DNA of 64,000 bases from Sceloporus undulatus (lineage: Eukaryota > Chordata > Lepidosauria > Squamata > Phrynosomatidae): assembly GCF_019175285.1 (NCBI RefSeq), contig NC_056529.1, positions 15,064,533 through 15,128,532 on the forward strand, written 5' to 3'. Below, piece by piece: positions 1 to 11,775 of the stretch. Numbering within the stretch: position 1 is the stretch's first letter; every line of letters begins with the position of its first letter. The position numbers and the translations under genes were made by a program. The notes under the pieces are model-generated. The model made no database searches. It had not been told where the DNA came from and saw only the letters and a program-made list of their open reading frames with translations.

Positions 1-1000
1 ATGTTTTTTTTAATAGGGCATTGAAATAAGAACCAAAAGACCATCGTAGTAGACAGTATCAAATTTAATCAGATCCAGCATTCATTTCCCCCCAAATGGC
101 TCAGCAGCTCCCTCCATCAAGGACCCTTAGAAGCAGAACACTCAAGCTTTCTCCTGTTTATTCAAGCACATTGTACTTAGAAGCAGACTGCTTCTGAATA
201 TGGAGGTTCCATTTAACTCTCATTGATAACACTACAGATAGATTACCCCAAAAAGTGGTATAAAGTCAAGAAAGTTTCTGTGCATTACTGATAAAACTAT
301 TAAACAACAAGGTAACTCCCCATACATAAAAGGGGAGGGGAAACCCACCTCCCATCATATCCCTTGATGCCAGCAACTGTTTTATTCTGCAGCCCAGTTG
401 CTTTTAAAAGCTTTCAGGTAACAGGACCTTCCCCCCCTGCTCTGGCCAATGCTTTCTGCCTTTATTTTATCCATTTGACAAATGCTGATTGATTTATCCC
501 TCTGTTTAAATGCCTTCGAAGGCTCCATGGCCTGTTTTGTTTGCTTTCTTCTTTGCGCTCTGGCTTTTATTGATGGTGCCAGCACGAATATGTACAGCTC
601 CAGGGAGAGAAGGTTGGGTTAATTACTGCTTTGACAAACCCAACAGAGAGAGCAGAGCCCATTGTTGTGCATAGGTCACCCAGGAATAGTGCTTGGTCCC
701 CACGCTGTGGGTGAAATTCTGGCATGCTTTCTCAAAGGGCAAAACCCTCTGTCCTGGTTTGGAGACAGGAAGAATTCTACCTCTCCCTTCTTTAAAGAAA
801 ACACCAAACAGAATTTTCACACAGAACAAACAAGAGAAGTGAAATTTTGGGATCATAAGGTCTAGAAGCTTCGGTTCTGTTTTAGATGTGCATGCATGTT
901 CCGTATTCAATCTTCCACACTACCACTACCTCCTCCTTCTATTCCTATCTTTTCCATGTCCACTTTCTCTTTCTCTCCTCATTATTTATACATAGACCCT
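1..1000. other. No recognised gene; AT-rich flank
   Basis: Short open frames only. I see no protein family, RNA gene or clear transposon in this stretch. It lies about 11 kb downstream of the SALL1 3' UTR. Confidence 0.5.
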
Positions 1001-1137
1001 TAACATTCACTGGGATTTGGCTCCAGGACCCCCTCGATACCAAAATCCATGGATGCTCAAGTCCCATTAAATACAATGGCATAATGAAATAGTGTCCCTT
1101 AAAAAATAATGCTCTCTCTCTCTCTTTCTATATATAC

Positions 1138-1169
<32 letters not shown>

Positions 1170-1212
1170 TCAATCCATGAATAAGGCATCTGTGGATATG
1201 GAGGGCTGACTG
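1001..1212. mobile_element. Tigger/pogo-type MITE with internal microsatellite
   Basis: The core GGCTCCAGGACCCCC, then TACCAAAATCCATGGATGCTC, matches the subterminal motif of pogo/Tigger MITEs (MER2-like). The far end reads GGATATGGAGGGCTGACTGT, the matching terminal repeat. A (TATC)n tract at about 1134-1168 has expanded inside it. Confidence 0.6.
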
Positions 1213-1286
1213 TTTCCTACTTTCCCCCCCAGTTTGGGACTCAAGGAGTCTTACAATAGCTAAAACAGATACAACTAAAACAATTG

Positions 1287-1586
1287 CATCATCATCATCA
1301 TCATCATCATCACCATCACCATCACCATCACCATCACCATCGCCATCGTTGTTGTGTGCTTTTAAGTCCTTTCCAATTTATGGCAACCCTAAAGCAAACT
1401 TTTCACGGGGTTTTCTTGGCAAGATTTGTTCAGAGGAGGTTTGCCATTGCCTTCCCCTGAGCCTGAGAGCAAGTGACCTGTCCAAATCACCCAGTAGGTT
1501 TCATAACTGAGTGGGAAATTGAACCCTGGTCTCCAGAGTTATAGTCCAACAGTCAAACCATTATTCTAGGCTGGTTCTCTGGCACA
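1287..1586 (-). mobile_element. Squamate SINE, reverse orientation
   Basis: Reading the minus strand, the body ends in AAGCACACAACAACG followed by a degenerate (GAT/GGT)n tail, which appears as (ATC/ACC)n at 1287-1348 on the plus strand. Internal landmarks are GGCAAGATTTGTTCAGAGGA and the 5' segment resembling GGACTATAACTCTGGAG. This is the commonest SINE in the window. Confidence 0.75.
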
Positions 1587-2611
1587 TGGTTACTTCATTT
1601 TAAGTTTCCCAATATGTTCAGGGAAGCATAAACGATCCTCCTACCTTCCCGTTTTCCCCTAAGAACAACATCCCTGGGAGGGAGGTTAAGTCAAAGGCAA
1701 TGTCTTGATCTGGAAACCAATTAAAATCTAAAAGGATTCTGAAAGTGGAACCCCCAGATTTGGAGATTGTGCAAGAAGTCAACACTCAAAAATTGGATTC
1801 TATGGAAAGAAGACACTTCCAAGCACATTTCTGGCCAAAGTACAAACCAGAATTTGACAGTCTTCAAATGATTCCAATCCATGGTAGATCTAGCTTACAT
1901 CCAACTGGCTTCTACCCCATCAGCTGCTCATGAAACCTTCCACTGTGCTGAAAACAATCCGGGGGGGGGGGGGACAAATTCAGATCAGAACATGATATGT
2001 ACAGGTATCAAAAGCATGAGCCAATGCACAACAGAGCCTGCAGTTATTTCATGACCTTCTACATTCTTCTTGTTTTGTGTGTGTCTCTGTGTTTTGTTTT
2101 TTGCCCTTCTCACAGATGTTTCTCAGCAGTGGCACCTGATCTCAACAGCCCCATGTGAAGCTGCAGGCTCTTTGTTTAAGCTCAGCTGGCATCCTGTGCC
2201 TGCACTTCCAAGAATTTTAATAAGGGCAAGATTGTTTCTTTTTCAAAAAAAGAAATGCATTGGAACACATGAGCTGCACAGAATTACTGTAGGAGCAAAC
2301 CAGTGATCACCGTTGCTGGTCTGGGCATACCAATACGGTGATCTGGTCTGCTGTATCTTGGCTTAATCTGCCTCACAGGGTTAGAAGGAATTTTTAAAAA
2401 CCTGAAAGTGTATACATGCATGTATACACACACACATTCCTATATTTATAACACACACAAACACACACACATATGATGTGTGTACATGGCCTGGAACTAT
2501 GGTATACTAAATGAATCAATAAGCTTTACCACTTCATCATTCAACTATTGTTCAGTTTAAGTTTAGACTGCCGACAGAATCCAGATCTGTGCATATCATA
2601 TAAAAGACATA

Positions 2612-2735
2612 GCAAGAGGTTTGCTTTTGCCTTCCTCTGAGGCTGAGACAGTGTGACCTGCTGGGTTTCCATGGCTGAGAGGAATTTGAACCCTGGTACC
2701 TTGGAGTGCAAGTGCAACACTCAAATTGCAAAACT
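2612..2735 (-). mobile_element. Squamate SINE fragment
   Basis: The middle of the same SINE is present: AGAGGTTTGC, then CCTCTGAGGCTGAGACAG and a TTTGAACCCTGGT block. Both ends are missing. Confidence 0.6.
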
Positions 2736-3280
2736 GGCTCAAAATTGGAACCCTTGGTCTCCATGAAAAGGGGAATCTGGCAGAAGAGTTGAATGCTCCA
2801 GGCATTGCTATCATTTCCAGAGCTTGGAAAGTTACTTCTTAAAAGAAACTGCATTGTATTTAACTTACCTTCTCACTTAAGCAGGGACTTCACTTTGGTC
2901 CTGTCACTAATTATAGCACACAAAAAGTAATTCATTCTTATTACAATATTACAATATTTTAAAAAGTAATTCATTCTACAGCTAATTGCAATCATCATTA
3001 ACTTTTAATTGCTTGGGAGGGAGGAACCTTAGGATTGATAAAAGAATAGCATAAACCATGACTAATTTTTGTCAAAAATACCTCTTTAAAAATGTCTTTA
3101 AGAAGAAACTTTCAAAAGTAATTAGAAGCCATTTACTAATTATACCAGTAAAGAAATTTCTGCCCACCCATGATGTGCCTAGATAACTATTGGCGACTCT
3201 TTACTTTTAACTCTGGTCCTTTCCTTTCAAAAGCTCCAGTGCTGGCTGAATGAAAATGAGTGCTGCAACTGCATAGCAGA

Positions 3281-3465
3281 AATAATCCAGTCTGATACCA
3301 CTTTAACTGCCACAGCAACATCCTATGAATTCCTGGAATTTGTTGTTTGTTGTGTCACCAGACAGAGAAGGCTAGATAGCTCACAAAACTACAAATCCCA
3401 GAATGCCATAGCACTGAGCGGTGACAGTTAATGTGGAGTCTAGTTTGATGATTTCTGCAGCCCAG
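3281..3465. mobile_element. Palindromic MITE (hAT-like style)
   Basis: CCACTTTAACTGCCA near the left end is matched by an inverted GGTGACAGTTAATGTGGA near the right end, with an ACTACAAATCCCAGAATGCC core. Several copies of this family occur in the window. Confidence 0.6.
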
Positions 3466-3670
3466 AACGTTTAGCACAGAGACGGATGACGCCTCAGAGC
3501 CATGAGTGTGTAGTGAGAGAAGTTATTTATATAAGCAAATCTTTTTCTCACGTTCAAACTAAACAGAGCTTCCAGTGCTTTGGAATTTTTCACTTTGTCT
3601 GCAGCTGAGTTGATTCCAAGCTTAACAGAAGGCGAAGGTAGAAGAAGGACCTGACACCCATTCTGCACAA

Positions 3671-3852
3671 TTGTAGCACTATGATTCCACTTTAACTGCC
3701 ATGGCGACAGTCTATGGCACTCCAGGATTCATAGTTTAGAGAGGGGCATTGAGAATTCTCAGCCAGAGACCTCTAGCACCCTAGTAAACTATAAATCTCG
3801 GGATTACACAGGATACAGCCATAGCAGTTAAAGTGGAATCATAATACTTTAT
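3671..3852. mobile_element. Palindromic MITE, second copy
   Basis: This is the same family as the copy at 3281. The arms are GATTCCACTTTAACTGCCAT and ATAGCAGTTAAAGTGGAATC, giving a foldback of about 180 bp. Confidence 0.7.
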
Positions 3853-4224
3853 GAGTGTAAAGTATAAAAGATCACCAATCAAGCTTGCATCTTTATGCAC
3901 AGCCTTTTTGCCCACCCTTGATTTCTGCAGTATGAAGAAAATCCTTAGTGCTTGCTATTGGCTGCACATTATGGGCTGTTAAAGAAACATGCAGAGATCA
4001 CTGCAGTGGCCTTTTGAAAAACTGGCACCCTTTTGATCCAGGAACAATTACATTTCTTTTCAGGCAAGCCATGCATAGACTTTAAACAAGGAGGCCGGGG
4101 GAGGACTTATTCTTCAAATCTGCTACAGTTAAACACCTCTGCAATTTACCAGAATGAAAAGGACTTGGGAACTTGGTTCTGATCTGAAATTCCTTGGCTC
4201 AGCACACACTATCTGGCTGGCAGA

Positions 4225-4400
4225 CTGTATCTTCCCATATGAGCTTGCCTGGACCCCAAAATCCTCACCACCTTCACTGATACAATCAGTGAATATTTGA
4301 GCCAGAGCCTTTTTGGTGGCTGCCCCTAGACTCTGGAACTCCCTTCCCAGAGAAGCCAGAATGGCTGCCTCCTTGCTGTTCTTCTAAGAGCAGACATAGA
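4225..4400 (+). mobile_element. L2 LINE fragment (RT C-terminus)
   Basis: Translation of part of this stretch reads APRLWNSLPREARMAASLL, typical of the L2-clade reverse-transcriptase C-terminal tail (compare human L2 AAPRLWNSLP). Only this short piece remains and its frame is broken on both sides. Confidence 0.65.
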
Positions 4401-4420
4401 ATTAAGAGTGTGCTATATTG

Positions 4421-4770
4421 CATGGTGTAGTAGTTTGAGTGTTGGACTATAACTCTGGACATCAAGGTTCGATTCCCTCCTTGACTCAAAAACCAACTGG
4501 TCGACCTGAGGCAGGTCACACTCTCTCAGCCTCAGAGGAACGCAATGGCAAACCCCTTCTGATTAAACTAGCCCAGAAAATCCTATGATGGAATCATAGA
4601 ATCATAGACTTTTAAGAGACCTTAAGGGCCATCCAGTCCAATTCCCTGCCATGCAGGAACTCACAATTAAAGCATCCCCAAGAGATGGCCATCTAGCCTT
4701 TGTTTAGGTTTGCTTTAGGAGCACCACAAGTAAAAAACAACTTGAAGGCACATAACAACAACAACAGCAA
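4421..4770 (+). mobile_element. Squamate SINE split by a CR1 fragment
   Basis: The head reads GGTGTAGTAGTTTGAGTGTT and the body continues to about 4590. It resumes at about 4707 and finishes ACTTGAAGGCACATAACAAC with a CAA-rich tail. The interruption is a CR1 3' end. Confidence 0.75.
4591..4706 (-). mobile_element. CR1 3' end nested in SINE
   Basis: GAATCATAGAATCATAGAC, then AGAGACCTTAAGGGCCATCC and CCTGCCATGCAGGAACTC, is the reverse of the CR1 3' terminus. It interrupts the SINE, so it is younger than that copy. Confidence 0.7.
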
Positions 4771-4869
4771 CAACATATCATTTCAAACTGAACTGTTTTA
4801 ATTTCTTTTCAAGCCTTTTAAGTGTACATTTTAAATTGTTTAAATATTGTGAATAGTTTAATTCCATTT

Positions 4870-5040
4870 TTGTGGTTGAGTGCCTTCAAAGTTGTTTCAA
4901 ACTTATGTTGACCCTAAAGTGAACCTATCACAGGGTATTCTGAGGCTGAGAGTATATGACTAACCCATAGTCACCTAGTGGATTTCCATGGTCAGGTGGA
5001 AATTTGAATCCTGGTCTCCAGAGCCATAGTCCAATGCTCC
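4870..5040 (-). mobile_element. Squamate SINE, reverse, internally deleted
   Basis: GAGTGCCTTCAAAGTTGTTT and GGTCTCCAGAGCCATAGTCC mark the two ends. The TTCTTGGCAAGATTTGTTCA segment is missing. Confidence 0.65.
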
Positions 5041-5599
5041 TTTTAGGTCCATTTCCATGTCTCATATTTAGCTTTATTGCTTTTGTTTTAAATTATAAAT
5101 TGCCTTTAGTCCCAACTTTGGAGAAAATTAGGTTGATGAAGAAGATGATGATCATCATCATCACCTTTATCCTACATGCTCATTTTAAAGCTTCAGGTCC
5201 TTCCCATCCTAGTGATGTGATTTTTGAATGGTGATACATTTGTCAGAAAATCACCTGGCATAAAATTTTCCCCCATTCTTACTGGCCAGATTCAAAAGGT
5301 ACAGCTATTCATTGTACCCACGTGTCAAAGACCAAGCCTCTCGGTAAAAAGAAGAAACCTAAATTTAGCTATAATATGATTGAAAATACAGAGGATCCAA
5401 GCCAGACCCAAAGCACTCAGAGCCCTAGGCTGGATGAGGAGAGCTTTGCTTTGTTATGTTCATTTAAAATACATAAATATATCAGTCATATCCATTCCAT
5501 TCTAAATATGAAGATTTTTGATGAATTTGAGACAATTCTTATAAAAGATGAATAGACACAGTCCTTCATGCTTGCATTACATCAAGATTGTGCAGATCA

Positions 5600-5686
5600 G
5601 CCAGAGAGAGAGAGAGAGGTGAGANNNNNNNNNNGAAGGAAGGAAGGAAGGAAGGAAGGAAGGAAGGAAGGAAGGAAGGAAGGAAG
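5600..5686. repeat. (GA)n/(GGAA)n microsatellite containing a 10-N gap
   Basis: A GA tract precedes ten N at 5625-5634, and a (GGAA)n tract follows. The gap is a fixed-size placeholder inside a simple repeat, so the true length is unknown. Confidence 0.95.
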
Positions 5687-6427
5687 AAGGCACAGTCCCA
5701 AAGGAGAGCTGCAGATCAAAGACCTTCTGATAACTCAGAAAAATTGAGCCAAACTACATGGGAAAGAAAGGCAAAACTAAACTCATATTTGGTCCACTAA
5801 ATACCCTCTTCTAGAAATGGATTCCCTGAGACAGTCACAGGGCTTGTCTTCACTTGGCAGAATACTCCCTGGAGTATTCTGGTCCCAAATTTCCTCTGAA
5901 TTCCCCTATCTGCTCTCTTTTGCTGCAGAATTTTGGATCTGATAATCGACCAACAAGCATCTTCCTTCCCATGTGGTCCCTGTTCATTGCCTGGCATCAC
6001 TGCTGAGATCAGAATGAGATGCCCAGCCATGTTATCAATGCTGGGCACCTTGTTCTGAATTCAGAGTGACTTGTGCCCTCAGTGCCAGCACCAGGTGACT
6101 TGCAGGGACTGCGGGTGAAGGCAGCCACCATTGTCGCTGCAAAGAAAGCTGAAAACCCATAGCAAAAGATGAGTTATTTAAATGCTGGTTAGGCAGAGGA
6201 AGAACAGATTCAGACTTAGGTGTCATAAAGACAATCCAGACCCAATTCTAGGTTTTGGCCCTGCAGCATATAAACAGGACACAGTGAGTTCTTTGACAAC
6301 AGTGTGTGTGTGTGTGTGTGGGGGGGGAATTTGGGGAATTGTCTATGTAGACAAGCCCACAGGTGTAGGTCTATGGGAACAGTTTGCCTTTCCAAAGGAG
6401 TCAGACAACCAGTCAGACAATTACGAG

Positions 6428-6771
6428 CTTATCCCATTAAAAAATAAACCAGTTTACCTTTTCTGCCTTGAATTCAGGATCCAGGATGCCCCTGGAAGTA
6501 TTCATACCTATATTGCCATCTATCTAGAGGGGATGCCACCACCTGGATGCAACTCAGGTCAAAGCCTCACTCAGCCAGCACTTTTTCGAAGTCGGGGGAG
6601 CTTCTGACTTCAAAAATTGGCCAGCTCAGTGAGGCTTCGACCCAGAATTCATCCGGACGATGGCATCCCGACTAGATAGGTGGCAATTTAGGTATGATAA
6701 TATGTGGGGGCATCCTGGATCCTGAATTCAAGATGGAAGAGGTAAGACGTCTTATTTGTTAATGGGATAAG
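6428..6771. mobile_element. 344-bp foldback MITE
   Basis: The left arm starts CTTATCCCATTAA and the right arm ends TTAATGGGATAAG. Within the arms, TTGAATTCAGGATCCAGGAT pairs with its inverse near 6710-6730. The arms are about 165 nt each with scattered mismatches and a short loop near 6600. Confidence 0.8.
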
Positions 6772-7391
6772 ATCCTTACTGTGTTGACTGGGGATGATGG
6801 AAGCTGCAACACATCCCGAGGAAGCCTTATATCAATCAATTTTAATACCAATTTTGGAACTGGAAGCATCTTAGCAGGTGTGTCTGCAGGATGTATCAGA
6901 ACCTGTTAGTGCAAATCTTTAGTTATTGGGAGGAAAGCATTTTGATTCTAATCAGCTGGTAATCTGATTCATAATTGTGGAAAAGACAATTCAATCCAGA
7001 TTTTCATAGGAGGTTTTAAAAAAAGATGTTCTGTTTTCCATTCCATTTTCAGTATCCAGTAATTGTTTCCATACCAGGAGCTTTAAAACTAAACACACAC
7101 ACACACTTTAGCATGGAAGACAATCCCAAACACACTATTGCCAAACCATGACAGTCGGAGAATTTATCCCAAGTGTTGTTTTTTTTAAATCCTTTCTGTG
7201 ACAAGTGTTTTCTCTTAGTTGGCTCAGTTGACAGTCTTTAACAGCCAGATTTGCAAATCGGAGAGCCAAGAACTCTTCAGCACCATTAACACCTGTTAAA
7301 ATATCCGACCCTTCACATTTCACTTCACACTTTCACAGGTATAGTAAAATGTTGAACAATGCATGCAGACATTTTTAAAAGATAAAAAGTA

Positions 7392-7616
7392 CAATGGGCT
7401 CTTGGTATCCACTAAGGTTTGGTTCCAGGACCCCCTGCAGATATCAAAATATGTGGCTGTTTGTCCCATTATATACATGACATAGTAAAATGGTTTCCTT
7501 TATATAAAATGGCAAAATCGAAGTTTGCTTTGGGGTTTTTCTAAAAAAATATTTCAAAGCCATGGCTGGTTGAATTAATGGATGCAGAATGTAGGGATAC
7601 AGAAGGCCAACTGTAA
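7392..7616. mobile_element. Tigger/pogo-type MITE
   Basis: It starts TACAATGGGCTCTTGGTATC, contains TTCCAGGACCCCCTGCAG, and ends GATACAGAAGGCCAACTGTA, giving inverted ends flanked by TA. Confidence 0.75.
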
Positions 7617-7639
7617 ATGACTGGATGCCAAATGGATAT

Positions 7640-7830
7640 ATTTGTTGGTGTGTGCCTTCAAGTCATTTCCAACTTATGACCACCCTATCATGAGGTTTTC
7701 TTAGCAAGAAGTATTCAGAAAGCTTTAGCTTTCTTCTGAAGCTGAGAAAGTGTGACCAAAGTGGATTTCAATGTCTGAGTAGGGATTTGAACCCTAGTCA
7801 CCAGAGTAATAGTCCAATGTTCACCATGGT
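7640..7830 (-). mobile_element. Squamate SINE, reverse
   Basis: GTGTGTGCCTTCAAGTCATT, TTTTCTTAGCAAGAAG and TTTGAACCCTAGTCACCAGA identify the family. A perfect palindrome overlaps its 5' end. Confidence 0.75.
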
Positions 7831-7841
7831 GAACATTGGAC
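7812..7841. repeat. Perfect 30-bp palindrome
   Basis: GTCCAATGTTCACCA is followed directly by its exact reverse complement. It lies at the junction between the SINE head and unique sequence. Confidence 0.9.
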
Positions 7842-8494
7842 CATGGTGGTGTTCTCTCTCTCTCTCATTTTATACATACATAGACATACACATACATAAA
7901 CACAGCGAGAACATTTCTAACCACCTGCTGAACAATATTAACATTAATACTGTATTTGGTGTGTGTATTTGGAAAGCAGACAGTCAGCAACAGGAGCTGA
8001 AATGGTTCTCTGTAGGTTTTCATCAAATTACTGCATAACAAAGCCACTGTACCATATTGTCATCCAAAAATGGGGATGTTTCACAGTGCTATTTATCATA
8101 TCCCAAGTACAAAACATCCTGGCTTCTGTTCCTGGCATCTTCAGGAATAGGTGACAAGAAATATTTCTGTCCCAGACCCCAGAGAACCATTGCCAGCCAG
8201 GACCAAAATGGATGTCAAGTTAATGTCAGGGTTGTTCCCAAAATATTTTGCTGCTTGAGAGAAAGGACAAGATTGTTCTCAGTCCTTGGTCCATTATTAG
8301 ACTGACAACTGAATCTTACTTCAGCAATGCTAGTCAGCTCCTTTGCAATAACCAGGGGAAGTAGACTAGTGTAGGGGGTGAAGTATACGTAAAAGTCTTT
8401 GAAAAAATGGAGTATTTGGGGTTGAGTTTAGGAGGAAAAACTGGGGTGAACAGGGCCTACTGCCAGTGAATACCAGGAGCTGAGGACTATATAA

Positions 8495-8616
8495 GTCACA
8501 TTCTCTCAGCCTCAGAAAAAGGCAAAGGCAAACTCCCACTGGATGCATCTTGCCAAGAAGACCCTGTGATCATTTCGCCATCATGCCAGCAAATGCTTCA
8601 AGGCACACAGCAACAA
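8495..8616 (+). mobile_element. Squamate SINE 3' fragment
   Basis: TCACATTCTCTCAGCCTCAG and CTTCAAGGCACACAGCAACA give the middle and 3' end in plus orientation. Confidence 0.65.
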
Positions 8617-9354
8617 CCATGCTGACTCTCAATCTTCTCTCCTCCAAGCAAAGAAAGGTAAATTGCTCCTCTTTAGACCCTACGCTCAGGCTGTTATGGC
8701 TTCCCATGGCTACTGTTTTTCCTAATGCATTACAAGCATTGTGCCACATTCATTTCTTTATCAGTGATATTTATATACCCTGCTTTCCTTCCAATTAGCA
8801 GCAGTGTCTATGGCTCTCCTCCTCCCTGTTTTTATCTTTAGCACACCTTTATGTGGTAGAACAGGCTGAGAAAGACAGGAAGGGAGAAGCCTGTCCCAGA
8901 TCATCTAGCAAATTTTAACCCAAATGAAACCCCTGGATTAGAACTCAGATCTTCCAAGTCTCAATCCAACACTCTCATTGCTACACTTGTCTGGTTCTCA
9001 GAGAAGAATAAATCAGAAAACAACTTCCTGTGACACAGAGCTAGACTGAAAACAGATGGAGAAGAAGAATATGATATTTGCCTTATAGAAGATGGCCATG
9101 TATCTATGTAGCAGATTAAGATGACAAACTGGGCAATAGCCATGGACAAGAGCTTCAAACCAAGGCTCAATCAGGTGTTGTGTCCTCTTTTTGGGTGATT
9201 CATAAATGGCAACTTTGCTACAAGATGCACTAAGAAACACACACCAAACGTCCATCATCACACAGCACCATGTCTGACTCTGCTACTATTGTCCCTTGCA
9301 GCTCATAATATGGACAGAGGAGGGATGCCAAGTGTATTTGTACTATATAGTTAC

Positions 9355-9900
9355 AGCTGCCTGATACCACTTTAACCACCATGGCTCCATCCTAAGGCAT
9401 GATCCACAAACCTAGGATTTGTAGTTTGGTGAAGCATTTTACATTTATTGGCAGAGAGCTCTAGTTTGCTTCCTTGCATTACAGTGGTAAAATTCCAGCC
9501 ACTTCACCAAAGTACAAATCCCCAAAATCCATTGCATAGTGCCATGGTAAAGGCCTGAGACAGACGGGCCGAAAGGGGCGTGGCAGCGGCAATACTAGGG
9601 TTCCAGAACATGCAGCAACCGCACGGTCCAGAGCCCTAGTATGTAGTGGCGGCAGCCTGATGGCAGTGTCCCATCCACACAGGCACTGCCATCTTGACAT
9701 AAGGGATGCACGGCCTCAGCACATCAGCCAATGGCGCACTTGTGACGTAACCCGGGAGCAGCTAAAAACGGGTTCTTTTTACTCCAGAGAGATGCCGCAT
9801 CATTTGGCTGTTGCAGCGTCCCTCCGGAGGGAAACAGGATGCCCCTTTAGGGTGGTCTGTCCTGGGCCAAAGTTACCTAAAACTGCTGTACTGTAGATCC
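9355..9900. mobile_element. Palindromic MITE interrupted by a second MITE
   Basis: The outer element starts CTGATACCACTTTAACCACC, runs to about 9551 and appears to resume at 9869 with AAAGTTACC and a short tail. It belongs to the same family as the copies at 3281 and 3671. Confidence 0.5.
9552..9868. mobile_element. GC-rich TIR MITE
   Basis: The left end GGCCTGAGACAGACGGGCCG is matched in inverse by GGTGGTCTGTCCTGGGCC at the right end. The element is 317 bp and CpG-rich in an AT-rich setting. Confidence 0.65.
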
Positions 9901-11670
9901 ACTCAGTATCAGTTACATGGGAAAAACTTATATTACTTGACATTTATGACATATATATTACTTATATTGCTTGACATTTATGACATTTAATACCTAAATA
10001 TTTATCTGCCAGGTTTTTTGCTCATTTTTTTTTGTGGCATCGCCATGTTATCCCCCCCCCCAATAGTACAGATGCAAAATGAAACATTCACAATCAGCAG
10101 CAAAGACTCTGAAGCCTCAACCTTCTCTAATAATTCTCCCCTACATCCAGCTTTCAAAACAACCCTAACAAAAAATGTTGGAACTAGAGCATTGCATTAA
10201 AAAAACAAAAAACCTCACATCGACGTGCACATCTTGGCTGAGACTCTGATGAGTGCATACAACTTCATACAAAAACTGCATTAAGGAGCATGGGACATCA
10301 ACCAAGAAATAAAGAACATTTGGCATCTCCAACTCTTAAGATAGAAGCAAAAGAATCCCACATTACTTAGCAGATCTTCCCTTTAACAACATATCTCCTG
10401 AAATCTTAACCATGTCGGCTCAGAAGCAAGTCCTACTGAGTCCAAAAGGACTTATGCACATGCACTTGTTGAGCAGCAGCCTTATCTCACCTAGTGAGGT
10501 GTGTTGGACTTTAGACCAAAGACCTATCTAGTCCCATATTCTGTTCCCACAGTAGCCAATTCAGTTACCTTTGGGATACTCACAACAGGACATGACCCAC
10601 AATTGCATCTTTCTGCAACTGATGTACCAACTCAGACAGCCTCAGATATTTGGGAGTTTTTATTTTGCAAAAAAAAAAAAAGTGCCAAAAAACAGATTTT
10701 GTGCAAAAACAACACTTTGCACAATCTGCAAATTTTGGGTGGAAATGAATGTTTCACAGGAGTCTCCAGCTGAGAAAAAAGAACTCACCATGGTTGCCAG
10801 TTTTCTCAGCTGAGTGTCTAGAAATGTCAAGAAAACCTGCCGCATTGAGGGCAAAAAATTTACACAAAATTTACCCTGCTAGTAGCCATGACAACAACTT
10901 CCATTATCCCCAGCAAGCCAGCAGACAACAGTTGTACAGTAGCAGCTTCTAGTATTTCCAGACCAGATCAATGATCACTACAAGACAGTAAGCAGCAATT
11001 CACATCCAGTACTCAGAACTGAATTCCCTATCTGCTCCGCTGATAAGATGCTCTCAATTTGAGAAGGGGGATAGTATATGTTTAAAAGGCACATAAGAAT
11101 GATGGTTCTTTAATTATGCAGACTGTCTTGCACCAAACTTTTTCATACCATATATTAAGGAATTCATTATCTTTAAAAGCATTTCATTTGCTGAAAAAAG
11201 AGAAAATAGTTTTAGTCTTTCCCCAAAAGTTCATCTTTTCCTTCTGGATATTTTTTTTAAAGTCCTCGAAAATCAAACAAAGAGACCACATTTTCTTCTC
11301 TTGGGTTGTTACCTCATTATACATGGCGATAACACCTTGACTAAACCCAGTTAGTCCCAATTAGTAAATCCATTGAATCAATGGTACTTACATAAATATG
11401 GACTTTGAAAAAAATTCTTATCAATTAAATTGATGAACAACAATTAGATTTAGTTTATATTCTCTTTTACATCTAGAAACTGTGTGGTGTTGTTTTTTTA
11501 AAAAAAGAAGAAACAAACAATGACAACAACAACAACAACAATGAAAATGGCAGTAATGCCATTGGCACATTGTACCAAAGTATGCAGGTGCCACCCAACT
11601 GTGGGCTCTGACGCATCTGTTGAAGACCATTGCTCTGGAACAGCTTTCACACTCTCGGTAGCTTTCAGAC
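9900..11670. other. No recognised gene or clear transposon
   Basis: AT-rich unique-looking sequence with short open frames only. A poly-A run lies at about 10669-10681. Pieces near 10425-10500 and 11340-11395 resemble degraded dispersed repeats but are too short to name. Confidence 0.4.
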
Positions 11671-11674
11671 ATTT

Positions 11675-11775
11675 TTGGACTACAACTCCTATTATCCATA
11701 TCCATATCACCCATGCTGTCTAGGTTTGATGGGAGTTGTAGTCCAAAATGTTTGAAGGAGACCAGATTGGAGAAG
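11675..11775. mobile_element. MITE with 'actacaactcc' foldback
   Basis: TTTTGGACTACAACTCC is paired with GGAGTTGTAGTCCAAAA about 60 bp later. This is a second palindromic family, also seen near 14074, 40881, 52336 and 56400. Confidence 0.65.

Noticed and set aside
8880-8995. MIR-like element, reverse orientation
   Set aside because: Words such as TTAGAACTCAGATCTTCC and CTCAATCCAACACTC are suggestive, but the match is too short to tell from the squamate SINE by eye.
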